NCBI RefSeq assembly: GCF_000427445.1
Contig: NZ_KE386496.1
Location: 2,274,506-2,338,505 of the forward strand
Direction: 5' to 3'
DNA length: 64,000 bases
Origin: Methylocapsa acidiphila B2
GTDB taxonomy: Bacteria > Pseudomonadota > Alphaproteobacteria > Rhizobiales > Beijerinckiaceae
Below the pieces are notes generated by a model. The model did not search any database. It was not told where the DNA came from and saw only the letters and a program-made list of their open reading frames with translations. Positions 7,570 to 15,794 of the stretch are shown piece after piece. How positions within the stretch are numbered: position 1 is the first letter of the stretch; each line of letters begins with the position of its first letter. The position numbers and the translations under genes are program-made.

Positions 7570-8472
7570 TCAAAGATGCGCTTGGGCGAGTTCCTCCGCG
7601 AGCTGCGCCAGGCTGTCGAACGCCCCGGTCCAGCCGTGTCGGTGCGACAACGCCGACTCTTCGGTCGCGAGGCCGGACTGGATGAAGCTCATCTCCGTCT
7701 TGCCGTCGCGCTCGTGCAACGCCACGATGATCTTCGTGATCGCGCGGGGCTCAATGTCGTTGCGCTCCCAAGTATGCGTGAAGGCGAGGCGCGAAGGCTT
7801 CTCGATCTCGAGATATTCGCCGCAATGAATGTAATCCTCGCCGTCCGGCGAGCGCATTCCCGAGCGCCATTTGCCGCCGACGCGCAGATCATTCTCCGCG
7901 AAAAGCACTTTGAAGCCTGCCGGGCACATCCATCGCAGCCAATGATCCGACTCCGTCCAGGCTTTCCAGACGAGGAGGCGCGGGGCGTTGAAGCTGCGAT
8001 GAAGCACGAGCGTGTGGCCTTCGCCCGCCTCGCCGGTAGCACGCGCCAAGCCTTCCAGTATGGCCGACCAACCGGCGCGAATGCTGGCGTCGAGCGCCGC
8101 CCATTCCGGCTCGATCCGATGGGTCAGCGTGAGCATGCCGCCGTCGCCGTCCGGCCGGATCTCCACGGTCACAAGAGAAGAGGCGCTTTGCTTGTCGCTC
8201 CCGAAAGCGAAAACGATCCGGCTGGGGCGGAGGATCTCATGATAGGCGCCAAAATGAGTCGCCAAGAGCTCGCCGCGCTGCTCATGGATCGCGAAGCCGC
8301 CGCCAACCCTCGGGTCAATCTCGACATGTTTGGAGACGCCGCCGGGCGTGGCGAAAAGCCAGACGCCGACCGTGGTCGGATCGAACCAGGCGTCGAACAG
8401 GCGTTCGGGATGAGCGGCGAAACGGCGCGAAACGACGATCGCGTCGCGGGTGAGATCAGTTGCGAGGGTCAT
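7570..8472 (-). CDS. Tandem AHSA1/SRPBCC double-domain protein
   Basis: 300 residues from the ATG at 8472-8470, overlapping the end of the arsR-type gene by 17 bases, so the two are translationally linked. The protein holds two AHSA1-type SRPBCC domains in a row. Domain 1 opens IVVSRRFAAHPERLFDAWFDP with WLFATPGG. Domain 2 opens LVLHRSFNAPRLLVWKAWTE with WLRWMCPAGF, and both have the domain's 'GG.f' strand (VGGGFAIHE, VGGKWRSGM). Usually such domains are encoded as separate small genes next to an ArsR regulator. The second domain retains the C-terminal amphipathic helix GWTGAFDSLAQLAEEL. Ligand unknown. Confidence 0.9.
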   Translation of the reverse strand: MTLATDLTRDAIVVSRRFAAHPERLFDAWFDPTTVGVWLFATPGGVSKHVEIDPRVGGGFAIHEQRGELLATHFGAYHEILRPSRIVFAFGSDKQSASSLVTVEIRPDGDGGMLTLTHRIEPEWAALDASIRAGWSAILEGLARATGEAGEGHTLVLHRSFNAPRLLVWKAWTESDHWLRWMCPAGFKVLFAENDLRVGGKWRSGMRSPDGEDYIHCGEYLEIEKPSRLAFTHTWERNDIEPRAITKIIVALHERDGKTEMSFIQSGLATEESALSHRHGWTGAFDSLAQLAEELAQAHL

Positions 8473-8800
8473 CGGGATTCCCCTTCTGCAGGTCCTGGAG
8501 ATAGGCGTCGAGCCTGTCGAAGCTTCCTTCCCAGAACCGCCGGTAGGTCTCCAGCCAGCCCGCGAGATCGCGCAACCGCGCCGCTTCGAGCCGGCACGGC
8601 CGCGACTGCGCCATGCGCCCGCGGCTGATGAGCCCGGCCTGCTCCAGGACCTTGAGATGTTTGGAAATCGCCGGCTGGCTGATCGAGAAGGGCGCGGCGA
8701 GCTCGCCGACGGAAGCCTCGCCTTTCGCCAATCGCGCGAGAATGGCGCGCCGCGTAGGATCCGCGAGAGCGGAAAAGGCGGCGCTGAGAGGATCATCCAT
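8456..8800 (-). CDS. ArsR-family transcriptional regulator
   Basis: A 114-residue winged-helix repressor. ADPTRRAILARLAKGEASVGELAAPF and SISQPAISKHLKVLEQAGLI are the helix-turn-helix of the ArsR/SmtB family. The metal-binding cysteines of metal sensors (ELCVCDL) are absent, as in the subgroup that regulates AHSA1/SRPBCC genes. The gene overlaps the downstream double-AHSA1 gene by 17 bases. A perfect 22-bp palindrome lies 16 bases upstream of its start and is the obvious candidate operator for autoregulation. Confidence 0.92.
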   Translation of the reverse strand: MDDPLSAAFSALADPTRRAILARLAKGEASVGELAAPFSISQPAISKHLKVLEQAGLISRGRMAQSRPCRLEAARLRDLAGWLETYRRFWEGSFDRLDAYLQDLQKGNPDDPRN

Positions 8801-8815
8801 AGATAACCGCCCGCA

Positions 8816-8837
8816 TATATAACTATATAGTTATATA
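8816..8837. promoter_or_regulatory. 22-bp perfect palindrome, probable ArsR operator
   Basis: A perfect palindrome with arms TATATAACTAT and ATAGTTATATA, AT-only except for the C/G pair, in an otherwise GC-rich gap. It sits 16 bases before the ArsR start codon, where it would overlap a -10 region. ArsR proteins typically bind 12-2-12-like imperfect palindromes and repress their own operon. The assignment is inferred from position and symmetry. Confidence 0.75.
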
Positions 8838-8919
8838 GCGTACGACGTTTGGCCCGTCAAGCGCCGCCCATCCCGTCGGCGCCGGGTCGCTAGAATTTCA
8901 ACTTGCGGCCAATGCCTGA

Positions 8920-8945
8920 GCCCTCGTGGCGAGAGCCACGAGGGC
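8920..8945 (-). terminator. Hairpin after mosA
   Basis: An 11-bp perfect stem with arms GCCCTCGTGGC and GCCACGAGGGC and a GAGA loop, about 20 bases beyond the mosA stop codon. It is the strongest hairpin in the gap and a likely transcript end, although no T-run follows on the minus strand. Confidence 0.6.
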
Positions 8946-8965
8946 GGCAGGAGTGGGTGCGATGA

Positions 8966-9799
8966 TCAGGCTGAGCGCGCGCCCGTGTGGATAATCGTCC
9001 CGACATGTTCGCCGCGGAGCGCCGCAGTGAGACGGCCCGGCACAAGCCCATTCACGATCTGCACATGCTCGAGATGGCGCGCGGTGGCCATGACCTCGAT
9101 GAGCGCGCGGTCGAATGGCAACGTGCCCTTATGATTTGCGAGTTCGGCGGCCCCCATCTCGCGGAAGAACTGCGCCTTCTCCCCGCCCGGGGCGTTGGGG
9201 TCGGCGGCGTACACACCATCCACATCCTCCACGATCGTGAGGCCGGCGGCTCCGAGCGCGTCGGCGAGCAGGAAGGCGCCCGTGTCAGCGCGATGAGTCG
9301 GGATGCGTGAGGAGGGAAACTCGTGGTGGTGATATGGAGGAAAGGCGCTCCCCACGACCGCGCGCGCCGCGGTCAGGTGGATCGCGAGCTGGTTTGCGAC
9401 AGTCGGATGCTCAACGTAGGAGACGCCCTCCGGCGCCAGCAAGGACGCAAGGATGTGGCCGTTTTGGCCGGCCTCGCTCGCGGCGAGCGGGGCGAGCGAC
9501 CCGACCGGCAGGCCAAGGTCGAGGCCGACGCCGTAGAGGTGGCGGGCGCGGATGCCGGCGCCGGTCAGGATGAGCAGACGGTGCTCGGGCAGAAGCTTGC
9601 GGAGCTCGTCCACGATGGGGAGGATGGCGTCCGCGCCGCGATCCATGATGGAGCGGCCGCCGATCTTCACGACCTGAAGCCAAGGGAGGATCCGGACCGG
9701 ACGCCTGCCGGCGACAGGACGGGTGAGCGTCCCGTCGAGCAGGGTCTGGCGCGCGAGCGGCGAGGCGACGTGTTTGATGCTGTTGGTGTGTTCGGACAT
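8966..9799 (-). CDS. mosA: Molybdenum storage protein, alpha subunit
   Basis: 277 residues with the amino-acid-kinase (UMP-kinase-like) fold of molybdenum storage protein, which stores about a hundred Mo atoms as polyoxomolybdate clusters in an ATP-dependent hexamer with MosB. It begins [20 protein letters not shown] and contains [20 protein letters not shown] (nucleotide site), [21 protein letters not shown], and the His-rich loop [11 protein letters not shown] (HHH at about 157-159) that lines the cluster cavity in the Azotobacter protein. It ends [20 protein letters not shown]. Length and motifs match Azotobacter vinelandii MosA as I recall it. mosB lies 12 bp upstream, so the two form one operon. 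Confidence 0.93.
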   Translation of the reverse strand: MSEHTNSIKHVASPLARQTLLDGTLTRPVAGRRPVRILPWLQVVKIGGRSIMDRGADAILPIVDELRKLLPEHRLLILTGAGIRARHLYGVGLDLGLPVGSLAPLAASEAGQNGHILASLLAPEGVSYVEHPTVANQLAIHLTAARAVVGSAFPPYHHHEFPSSRIPTHRADTGAFLLADALGAAGLTIVEDVDGVYAADPNAPGGEKAQFFREMGAAELANHKGTLPFDRALIEVMATARHLEHVQIVNGLVPGRLTAALRGEHVGTIIHTGARSA

Positions 9800-9811
9800 G
9801 ATCGTTGTTCT

Positions 9812-10624
9812 CTAGCTCGCGGTGATGATGGTGCCGACGTGTTCGCCGGCGAGCGCGCGGGTCAGGTTGCCGGGGACGAGCCCGTTCACAACTTGCACCT
9901 GACGGATGTGTCGCGCCGTCTTGAGCAGGTCGAGCATTGGGAACTCGAGGATCGAGTCGTGCAGCCCCTGCGCCTTCATCTCGTCAACGGAGATCTTCGG
10001 TATGAATGTGGCGTTCTTCGAGGTTTTCGGGTTTGCCGTGTAGAGGCCGTTTTCGTCCTTCACGAAGATCATCGCCTTGCAGCCGAACTGCTCGGCGACC
10101 AGAAAGCAGCCGGCGTCGGTGCGGTAGGGCGGGATGACGTCCTCGGGGCCTGGGCGCATCCAAAGTCCATAGGGCGGCATGCCGCTGAAGATGACGGCGT
10201 TCACCTCGGCAAGGTAGAGGGGGACAGCCGAGAGACCGGCGCCGTCGACCGAGGAGATGCCGTGCTTCGCGAGGAGCTGTCCTAGGATTACGGCGTTCTG
10301 ATTGGCGACCGACGCGCCGAGCTGCGAGAGCACGCCTGCCGGCAGATTAAGCCCCGCCGCGATCGAATAGAGATGCCGGGCCCTTGTGCCTGCGCCTGTC
10401 CCGATCAGCAGCTTGTGGGCCTTGCGGACGGCGACGATCTCATCCACGAGCGGGAAGAGGGCCGCGCGGCCGCGGTCGATGACGCTCTGTCCGCCGACCT
10501 TGATGACCGTCGCATCCGGCAGAATCCGGAAGTCTTCCGCCGCCTCCGCCGCCGCTAGCAGCTGTGCGTCGTCCAGCGATCGCTGCATGAGGAGCGTCTC
10601 AAGCTCCGCCGTTGTATTGGCCAT
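9812..10624 (-). CDS. mosB: Molybdenum storage protein, beta subunit
   Basis: 270 residues from the ATG at 10624, giving the family start MANTTAELETLLMQRSL; the in-frame ATG 72 bases further upstream is not expected. An amino-acid-kinase fold is shown by ATVIKVGGQSVIDRGRAA and LIGTGAGTRARHLYSIAAGL. FSGMPPYGLWMRPGPEDVIPPYRTDAG replaces the alpha subunit's triple-His loop, as in the Azotobacter beta subunit. It ends [20 protein letters not shown]. The protein should pair with MosA in an alpha3beta3 cage. The first gene of a two-gene operon, it probably serves Mo supply for the nitrogenase cofactor made by the nif genes about 50 kb away. Confidence 0.93.
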   Translation of the reverse strand: MANTTAELETLLMQRSLDDAQLLAAAEAAEDFRILPDATVIKVGGQSVIDRGRAALFPLVDEIVAVRKAHKLLIGTGAGTRARHLYSIAAGLNLPAGVLSQLGASVANQNAVILGQLLAKHGISSVDGAGLSAVPLYLAEVNAVIFSGMPPYGLWMRPGPEDVIPPYRTDAGCFLVAEQFGCKAMIFVKDENGLYTANPKTSKNATFIPKISVDEMKAQGLHDSILEFPMLDLLKTARHIRQVQVVNGLVPGNLTRALAGEHVGTIITAS

Positions 10625-10740
10625 TGGGGCGCCTTTCTTCGTTGCGATGAGTTGTTTTGCCTTAGAACAACTTGTTACAACTAAGAGTGCGGCCAAACAA
10701 CATATGAAAATAGTGTATCATTACGTGAAAATTACGTGTC
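10625..10740 (-). promoter_or_regulatory. AT-rich mosBA leader with repeats
   Basis: This gap is strikingly AT-rich compared with its surroundings. It holds an inverted repeat GTTGTT (10651-10656) / AACAAC (10666-10671), the short palindrome TTGTTACAA (10672-10680), and a direct repeat ATTACGTG at 10720-10727 and 10731-10738, 11 bases (one helical turn) apart. These are plausible binding sites for a molybdate- or nitrogen-responsive regulator, but no sigma-54 site, NifA site or canonical ModE box is recognisable. The remainder up to 10969 shows nothing else. Confidence 0.45.
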
Positions 10741-10969
10741 GCACACCTTGCCGGGAAAATACTCACAAAAACGCAGAACGCGCTATCCTGCGCTCTTGAC
10801 GGCGTCGAGATCACAAAAACTGGACCGAGCGCCAACGAATCGCAAAGCCCGCGGCGACGCGACGAGGCTTCCGTTAAACGGGCGTGCATGCTCGGGCTGC
10901 GGAGCCCAGGAGCGCATCAATGATTTTGGATTGATCCCGTCCGAGCCGAAACTGCGTCCGGGCGTCGGC

Positions 10970-11764
10970 TCAAAGGATGCCGGGCACCGAAATTTCCCGC
11001 GCCCGGCAGCCTTGGCGGCTCACTTCCGGGCAGGCGTGAAAATCGCGAAGATCCTTCGAGAAGCAGATTCTGACTTCCTGCAGAACGCCGCCAGCGCAAG
11101 CGACGCCGATCATTCCCGGCCGCAACCGCCGGTTGGCGGCGATGAAGGCGCGCTCAACGTCGAGCGGCGTCCAGGTTTGATCCTGCTTCGCGGACTGAAA
11201 GGACGGCGGGATCGCGATGGCGTCGCGCGCCCTGCGGACATCGGCGAAATAATCCGTCGGGCTCTTCCCCGAGCAGACGCCATGCTTGCGCCATTCGTGC
11301 CGGGCGAGCCCTTCATCCGGATAGAGTCCGGCAGCCGACTCGAGAGCTATCCGCGACGGCGTCTGCGCGCCGGGCTCGCAATCCGAAGGATAGCCGCGCT
11401 CGTATTGCGGCCAAAGCCCATGGACGACAAAGCCGAGATTGGCGCCCGGATCGCACTGCCCATGCGCCCGCGCCGCCGCCGGCGTGCGGCAAAATCCCGA
11501 CGACCACGATAAAGCGAGAACATAAAAGTCAAATTCGCCGGGAACGCCGCCGCTCGGTCGCCCGCTGCGAAAGCCGCTTTGCGAAGCCGGGGCCGCGGCG
11601 TCGCGCTCAGCGGCGCTGGGCGCTTTATCGGCGCAATTGTCCAGCACGCAGCCCTCGTCGCGCACGGGCCCTTGGGCCGAGCAGATCGGCGACGAGCCGG
11701 CAAGCATGAGCAGGGCGAGACCCAGGACCGCCGCGCCGCGTCTCGCAAGGGAAGAGAGAGCCAT
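10970..11764 (-). CDS. Secreted RNase T2 family ribonuclease
   Basis: 264 residues from the ATG at 11764. Residues 1-30 form a signal peptide (basic start, LGLALLMLAG, cleavage near CSA-Q). Both catalytic segments of RNase T2 are present: VVHGLWPQYE (CAS I, with the catalytic His) and RHEWRKHGVC (CAS II, His-Glu-x2-Lys-His). The cysteines expected to form disulfides are also present (FCRTP, CDPG, DCEPG, CSGK, ICFS, HACPE). The enzyme cleaves RNA via 2',3'-cyclic phosphates in the periplasm or medium, perhaps for phosphate or nucleotide scavenging. An exported small protein is encoded just upstream in the same direction. Confidence 0.93.
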   Translation of the reverse strand: MALSSLARRGAAVLGLALLMLAGSSPICSAQGPVRDEGCVLDNCADKAPSAAERDAAAPASQSGFRSGRPSGGVPGEFDFYVLALSWSSGFCRTPAAARAHGQCDPGANLGFVVHGLWPQYERGYPSDCEPGAQTPSRIALESAAGLYPDEGLARHEWRKHGVCSGKSPTDYFADVRRARDAIAIPPSFQSAKQDQTWTPLDVERAFIAANRRLRPGMIGVACAGGVLQEVRICFSKDLRDFHACPEVSRQGCRAREISVPGIL

Positions 11765-11781
11765 CGGGCGGGTTCGATCCG

Positions 11782-12261
11782 TCAGGGTTGGGCCATTTTG
11801 CACGCGGGCGAATAGGCGTCGTTGCGGTCGAGCCCGGCGACGCACCACTCGACCCCGAAGCCGACCCCCGTGATGCCGAGCTCCTTGCTGATGGAATAGG
11901 AGACCGACCGCGTCCGGCCGTCGTTCAAATAGGCGCGCGCCACGCAAAAGCGCTGCGGAATATAGTCGAGCCCATTCGAGCGGTAGCCGATCTCCCTGAC
12001 CTCGGCGAAGCCGGCGATCTCGAGCCCAGTCTTCCAGAATTCGGCTTCGCGCGCGTAAAAGCGCGATTGGATCCGTTCGAAGACCTCCGGATCGGCGCAA
12101 TCCGGCAGGATTCCGTCCCACGGATAGTAGCGCCGCTCCGCCGGCGTCAGCGGGCGCGCCTCGGCCGAAGGCGCGAAGCCGCCGCCGACTTGAAGCAGCA
12201 TGAGCAAAGCAAGTGCGAAAAGCCCGAGACGCCTAAACATGAATCTTATCGAGACCCGCAT
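11782..12261 (-). CDS. Small exported protein of unknown function
   Basis: 159 residues. An N-terminal signal peptide (RRLGLFALALLMLLQVGGGFAPSAEA) is followed by RPLTPAERRYYPWDGILPDCADPEVFERI. The mature part has four cysteines (DCAD, FCVAR, EWCVAG, ACKM), probably two disulfides, and no recognisable catalytic motif. It lies 17 bp upstream of the RNase T2 gene and likely shares its transcript; the pairing of two exported proteins suggests a common envelope or extracellular role. Either ATG at 12261 or at 12240 could be the start. Confidence 0.7.
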   Translation of the reverse strand: MRVSIRFMFRRLGLFALALLMLLQVGGGFAPSAEARPLTPAERRYYPWDGILPDCADPEVFERIQSRFYAREAEFWKTGLEIAGFAEVREIGYRSNGLDYIPQRFCVARAYLNDGRTRSVSYSISKELGITGVGFGVEWCVAGLDRNDAYSPACKMAQP

Positions 12262-12344
12262 CCGTTAACACGCGCCCGATACGATGCTGCGCCAAGGCCA
12301 AGCCGTCAAGCGGAAAGCCCTGCGGAGTCGGAAGAGGGAGCCTG

Positions 12345-13802
12345 ATGATGTCAGCGAGCCAAGCTTCAGCGACAGGAGGAGGTCGGGGGCTCGGCGCAAC
12401 CACGAAGCGCGCGGCCGCCCTTTGGAAAAACAAGGTCTGGCTCAATGGCGGCTTCGCCATCGCCGCGGCTTGCGCCGATCTCTGCGCGCTCGCCTTCGCC
12501 GGTCTGGCGGCGAATATCCTGACCCAGGCCTACAAGCGCGGCGAAGCGAATATCGGCGAATCGATCGACGAATTCAGCGCGCTCGCGGCGGCGGCCTTTC
12601 TCGTCATTTCCTTCGCGCGCCAAGAATATTCCTACGAGCGCTATCTGTCCTTCAAGACCCATGTCGAACGCTGCGGCCTAACCTGGAGCCTCGCCTTTCC
12701 GGCGGCTGTGATGATGGCTTTCATGATCAAGGCGACGCCAGATCTGTCGCGATTGTGGGTATGCCTTTTCTTGATCCTGGGCTTCGCCGTGCTGTTGCTG
12801 GCCCGCTATGGCCTCGTCCGCGCGGCGCGCACGACGGCCGCAAAAGGGGGCCTCGCGGCGCGGCGCGTCCTGCTGCTCGGCTATGAGGACCAGATCGAGG
12901 AATTCTATCGCAACTACGACCTCAACGCTTTCGGCATGCGGGTCGTCACCGCTTCCGTGCTCCGGGGACCGGATCATCTCGACGAGGACCTTGCCCTGGC
13001 GGCCGCGGCGGCGCGCATTTTTCTCCCCGAGGACGTCTTCATCCTGCTTCCCTGGACGGAGAAAGACTCGATCGACCGCTGCATCAACGCCTTCCTTCGC
13101 ATCCCGGCCGCGCGGCATCTCGGCACGAACAGCTTCCTCAACCGATTCGCCAAGGCGAGAGTCGCCAATGTCGGGCCGATCTCGAGCCTCAACCTCACCT
13201 TGCCCTGGTCGCCTCTTCAAGTCCTGGGAAAGCGCCTGTTCGACATTTTCGGCGCGCTCGCCGCGCTCATCCTGCTGTCCCCTGTTTTCGCGGCGCTCGC
13301 CCTCGCGATCAAGCTCGACAGCAAGGGGCCGGCGATCTTCAGGCAGCGCCGCTACGGCTTCAACCAGGAGCCATTCCGCATCTTCAAGTTTCGCTCCATG
13401 CGGGCGCTCGAGGACGACCGCCATGTCCGGCAGGCGACGGCGCAGGATTCGCGCGTGACGCGGATCGGCCGCTTCATGCGCAAGACCAATCTCGACGAGC
13501 TGCCACAACTCATCAACGTGCTCATCGGCGACATGTCTTTGGTCGGGCCGCGCCCGCATGCGCTCGCGCATGACCAGCTCTATGAGCCGTCGGTGACGCT
13601 TTACGCCCGCCGCCACAACGTCAAGCCGGGGATCACCGGATGGGCGCAGGTCAATGGCCTGCGCGGCGAGATCACGCCAGAGACGCTCAAGGCCCGGATC
13701 GAGCATGATCTCTATTACATCGACAATTGGTCGCCCTGGCTCGATCTCCAGATTTTGTGGGACACACTGATGTCGAAGAAGGCGTTTCGGAACGCCTATT
13801 GA
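12345..13802 (+). CDS. Polyprenyl-phosphate hexose-1-phosphate transferase (WcaJ/PssY-type)
   Basis: 485 residues. Four N-terminal membrane segments and a CoA-binding-like domain ([15 protein letters not shown]) precede the C-terminal transferase domain. That domain has a membrane helix ([20 protein letters not shown]) and the family motifs [49 protein letters not shown], and [16 protein letters not shown]. This class attaches glucose-1-P or galactose-1-P to undecaprenyl phosphate at the inner membrane, starting an exopolysaccharide repeat unit. manC, which supplies GDP-mannose, lies 2 kb away on the other strand, beyond an AT-richer insert. The start has AGGGAG upstream. Confidence 0.93.
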   Translation: MMSASQASATGGGRGLGATTKRAAALWKNKVWLNGGFAIAAACADLCALAFAGLAANILTQAYKRGEANIGESIDEFSALAAAAFLVISFARQEYSYERYLSFKTHVERCGLTWSLAFPAAVMMAFMIKATPDLSRLWVCLFLILGFAVLLLARYGLVRAARTTAAKGGLAARRVLLLGYEDQIEEFYRNYDLNAFGMRVVTASVLRGPDHLDEDLALAAAAARIFLPEDVFILLPWTEKDSIDRCINAFLRIPAARHLGTNSFLNRFAKARVANVGPISSLNLTLPWSPLQVLGKRLFDIFGALAALILLSPVFAALALAIKLDSKGPAIFRQRRYGFNQEPFRIFKFRSMRALEDDRHVRQATAQDSRVTRIGRFMRKTNLDELPQLINVLIGDMSLVGPRPHALAHDQLYEPSVTLYARRHNVKPGITGWAQVNGLRGEITPETLKARIEHDLYYIDNWSPWLDLQILWDTLMSKKAFRNAY

Positions 13803-13956
13803 TTGGAGGATATGAAACTGCATATTCCTCTGCATGCGAAAGGATCGACTGAGTTACGTCAGCGCGCTGCTGGGCAGAGGCTTGAGCTATACGGATATTC
13901 AGTCGACCGACCGCGCATTTCGATACGCGGCCGTGTGAACACAAGGAAGAGCGACT

Positions 13957-15519
13957 ATGCTAGATCAAGCGAAAGCGCTGGTTGTGTCGCATCCATTCCT
14001 AATACTAACCGCTATGGTCATCGGATTGTTTCTGAGCTGGTTAATAGTTGAGATAGTTAAGGATGCGAAAGCTCTTCGTAAGATAGAGCAGCTGTTTTCT
14101 GCTCCTTTGCATTACCAAGGACTTCTCAAGCAGGCCCCGCTTGGTGGGCTAGTAGTGAAAGCTGACTTAGGGCGTGTCTCTGAGAGATATTATCCCGGTG
14201 ATGCAGCAAAGAAAGCTACCCTAACAGTCCACGGGTGGAAAACCGCATATGATCGAATCATAGCTGAAAACGATTATATTGACCTAGTAGATAGGGGCAG
14301 GCTGGAACTGCTCGGCTATGAGATGGGTATTCCTCCAAGAGACCCAACATTTCAAAAGGGCTTACATCGGTTGAACTTGTGCGCATTCCTAGATCAGATG
14401 GACCATGGCCCTGTTGTTCCAAAGGAACTTGATTCCTATTACACTGGAACCGGTAGACAAGCCGATGCCGATGTGTGGCGTTTAAAGGATCATATGCCCA
14501 AAGACCTGCCCGTACGTATCAAGCAGGGCGAAAATATAGCTTGGGCTTGGAAAAATGTCGGTCTCGGGCAGGACATGGTCTATCGCGAATATCACGGAGA
14601 CTGGAAGTCAGTGAGCGTGCCCATAGGAAAACGCACTGGAATCCGTTTCCATGCCGGCAGAAAGCATGGCGTGTCCGTGCCGCGCATGCAACGTGTCCAG
14701 GTGGACAGTGGTGCTTTTGCTATCACTGATAAAGCAATCTATTATGGCGGTGCGCACAAGGCGTTTCGTATCCCCCACGATAAGATTGTATCAGTGGAAG
14801 AGATGTCTGACGGAATTACGATTCTGAAGGATTCGTCTTCTTCAGCAGCAACTAAACCTTGGGCTCTGTATTTACCGGACGCTTGGTTTGCCTACCGTCT
14901 CTTAATGCACTTCGCCCCGTCAGAAAATAACTATCTATCTCAAGATGAAAACTCTCCTCGCGGACCTACTCAAGACTTTCCTTCTGATGAACCTGAATTA
15001 AATGAGACTATCAAGGAGGCTCCTAGGGCGGTCATGGTCGACCCTGATGAGGCCATGTTGCGTAGTTTGACTGAACGAGATGGTAACTACGAGGACGAAA
15101 CTCAACCACCGCCCCGCAATGAAGACAAGGTTAATGGTGCAGAGGAAGGCACCGCTTACAAAGCTGGGGATCCAGTTCAAGTCGCGTTACCTGAAAAAAA
15201 TGGCAAGACAGCTTGGTACAATGGGCAAGTCCTGCGAGTTTTAAAAAATAGAAAATATAGAATAAAAATGGAGACGGGCGAGGAACTTTCCCGCGTCGAA
15301 GAAGACTGTTTGAAGCCAGCAAAAAGGGACTTGCACCGTGTGGAAAATAGTGAACCAAAGTTCGAGATTGGTGACAGAGTAAAAGTAATGTTCGGGGAGG
15401 AATGGTATGCAGGCGAAGTTAGGCAGATGTATAATAACGACCGTTATAAAGTAGAGTTTGATGACGGCGACACTTTTAATGACATAAGAAAAGATGAGAT
15501 GAAGCCGTTAGCTGAATAA
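13957..15519 (+). CDS. Membrane-anchored protein with PH-like middle and two C-terminal Tudor-like modules
   Basis: 520 residues. Residues 13-34 form one membrane anchor. The region 205-320 looks like a PH/GRAM-like beta domain (RVQVDSGAFAITDKAIYYGG, then AFRIPHDKIVSVEEMSDGI). Residues 322-400 form an acidic, Pro/Glu-rich linker. Two related modules follow: 401-455 (YKAGDPVQVALPEK, AWYNGQVLRVLKNRKYRIKM) and 468-518 (FEIGDRVKVMFGEEWYAGEV, DRYKVEFDDGD). The modules share the G-D-x-V-x-V ... W-Y-x-G-x-V ... Y-x-V/I pattern of Tudor/Agenet-type beta barrels. The gene is visibly richer in A/T-ending codons than its neighbours and sits between two exopolysaccharide genes, suggesting horizontal gain. 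AAGGAAGA precedes the start. The gap 13803-13956 holds no convincing gene. Function unknown. Confidence 0.85.
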   Translation: MLDQAKALVVSHPFLILTAMVIGLFLSWLIVEIVKDAKALRKIEQLFSAPLHYQGLLKQAPLGGLVVKADLGRVSERYYPGDAAKKATLTVHGWKTAYDRIIAENDYIDLVDRGRLELLGYEMGIPPRDPTFQKGLHRLNLCAFLDQMDHGPVVPKELDSYYTGTGRQADADVWRLKDHMPKDLPVRIKQGENIAWAWKNVGLGQDMVYREYHGDWKSVSVPIGKRTGIRFHAGRKHGVSVPRMQRVQVDSGAFAITDKAIYYGGAHKAFRIPHDKIVSVEEMSDGITILKDSSSSAATKPWALYLPDAWFAYRLLMHFAPSENNYLSQDENSPRGPTQDFPSDEPELNETIKEAPRAVMVDPDEAMLRSLTERDGNYEDETQPPPRNEDKVNGAEEGTAYKAGDPVQVALPEKNGKTAWYNGQVLRVLKNRKYRIKMETGEELSRVEEDCLKPAKRDLHRVENSEPKFEIGDRVKVMFGEEWYAGEVRQMYNNDRYKVEFDDGDTFNDIRKDEMKPLAE

Positions 15520-15721
15520 AGCAAAGCTCTCACGGTTAGCAAAGAAATATTATCTAAGCTGCCCTGTGTAACACAGTTTCTACAAGACCGTATCCTTTTA
15601 CACGATACATCGTGAGCCTGTAGTTCCATTCACAATGCGCCAATACACGCCCTCCCTTTATAGAAGGACAAATTTGATTCAAGATGTGACGAGTGCCCTT
15701 AGGCGAGTTAAGTTCGCGGCG

Positions 15722-15760
15722 GAGGCCGCGTCCCATCCTCGATCTTAATGGGACGGCCTC
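15722..15760. terminator. Long hairpin between the Tudor-like gene and manC
   Basis: Arms GAGGCCGCGTCCCAT (15722-15736) and ATGGGACGGCCTC (15748-15760) pair over about 13 bp with a two-base bulge and an 11-base loop. The hairpin lies between two convergent genes, 35 bp past the manC stop, and could end transcripts from either side. There is no clear T-run. The rest of 15520-15794 shows no convincing gene. Confidence 0.5.
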
Positions 15761-15794
15761 GTCTATGTAACACCCCGACACATAAAGGCACGCC

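Noticed and set aside
10640-10740. Possible NifA or sigma-54 control of mosBA
   Set aside because: TGT and ACA are 11 bases apart in the best candidate, and no GG-N10-GC element with the right flanks exists.
12678-13835. Minus-strand frame of 385 codons opposite the glycosylphosphotransferase
   Set aside because: The plus-strand gene has all family motifs; the minus frame is a GC-driven shadow.
13834-13938. 34-codon plus-strand frame just before the Tudor-like gene
   Set aside because: Its Ser/Tyr-rich product briefly suggested a recombinase remnant, but no catalytic motif or ribosome site is present.
15554-15781. 75-codon minus-strand frame in the gap before manC
   Set aside because: It needs a GTG start without ribosome site, and its first third coincides with a hairpin; no homology recognised. 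It could be a gene remnant, but I cannot support it.
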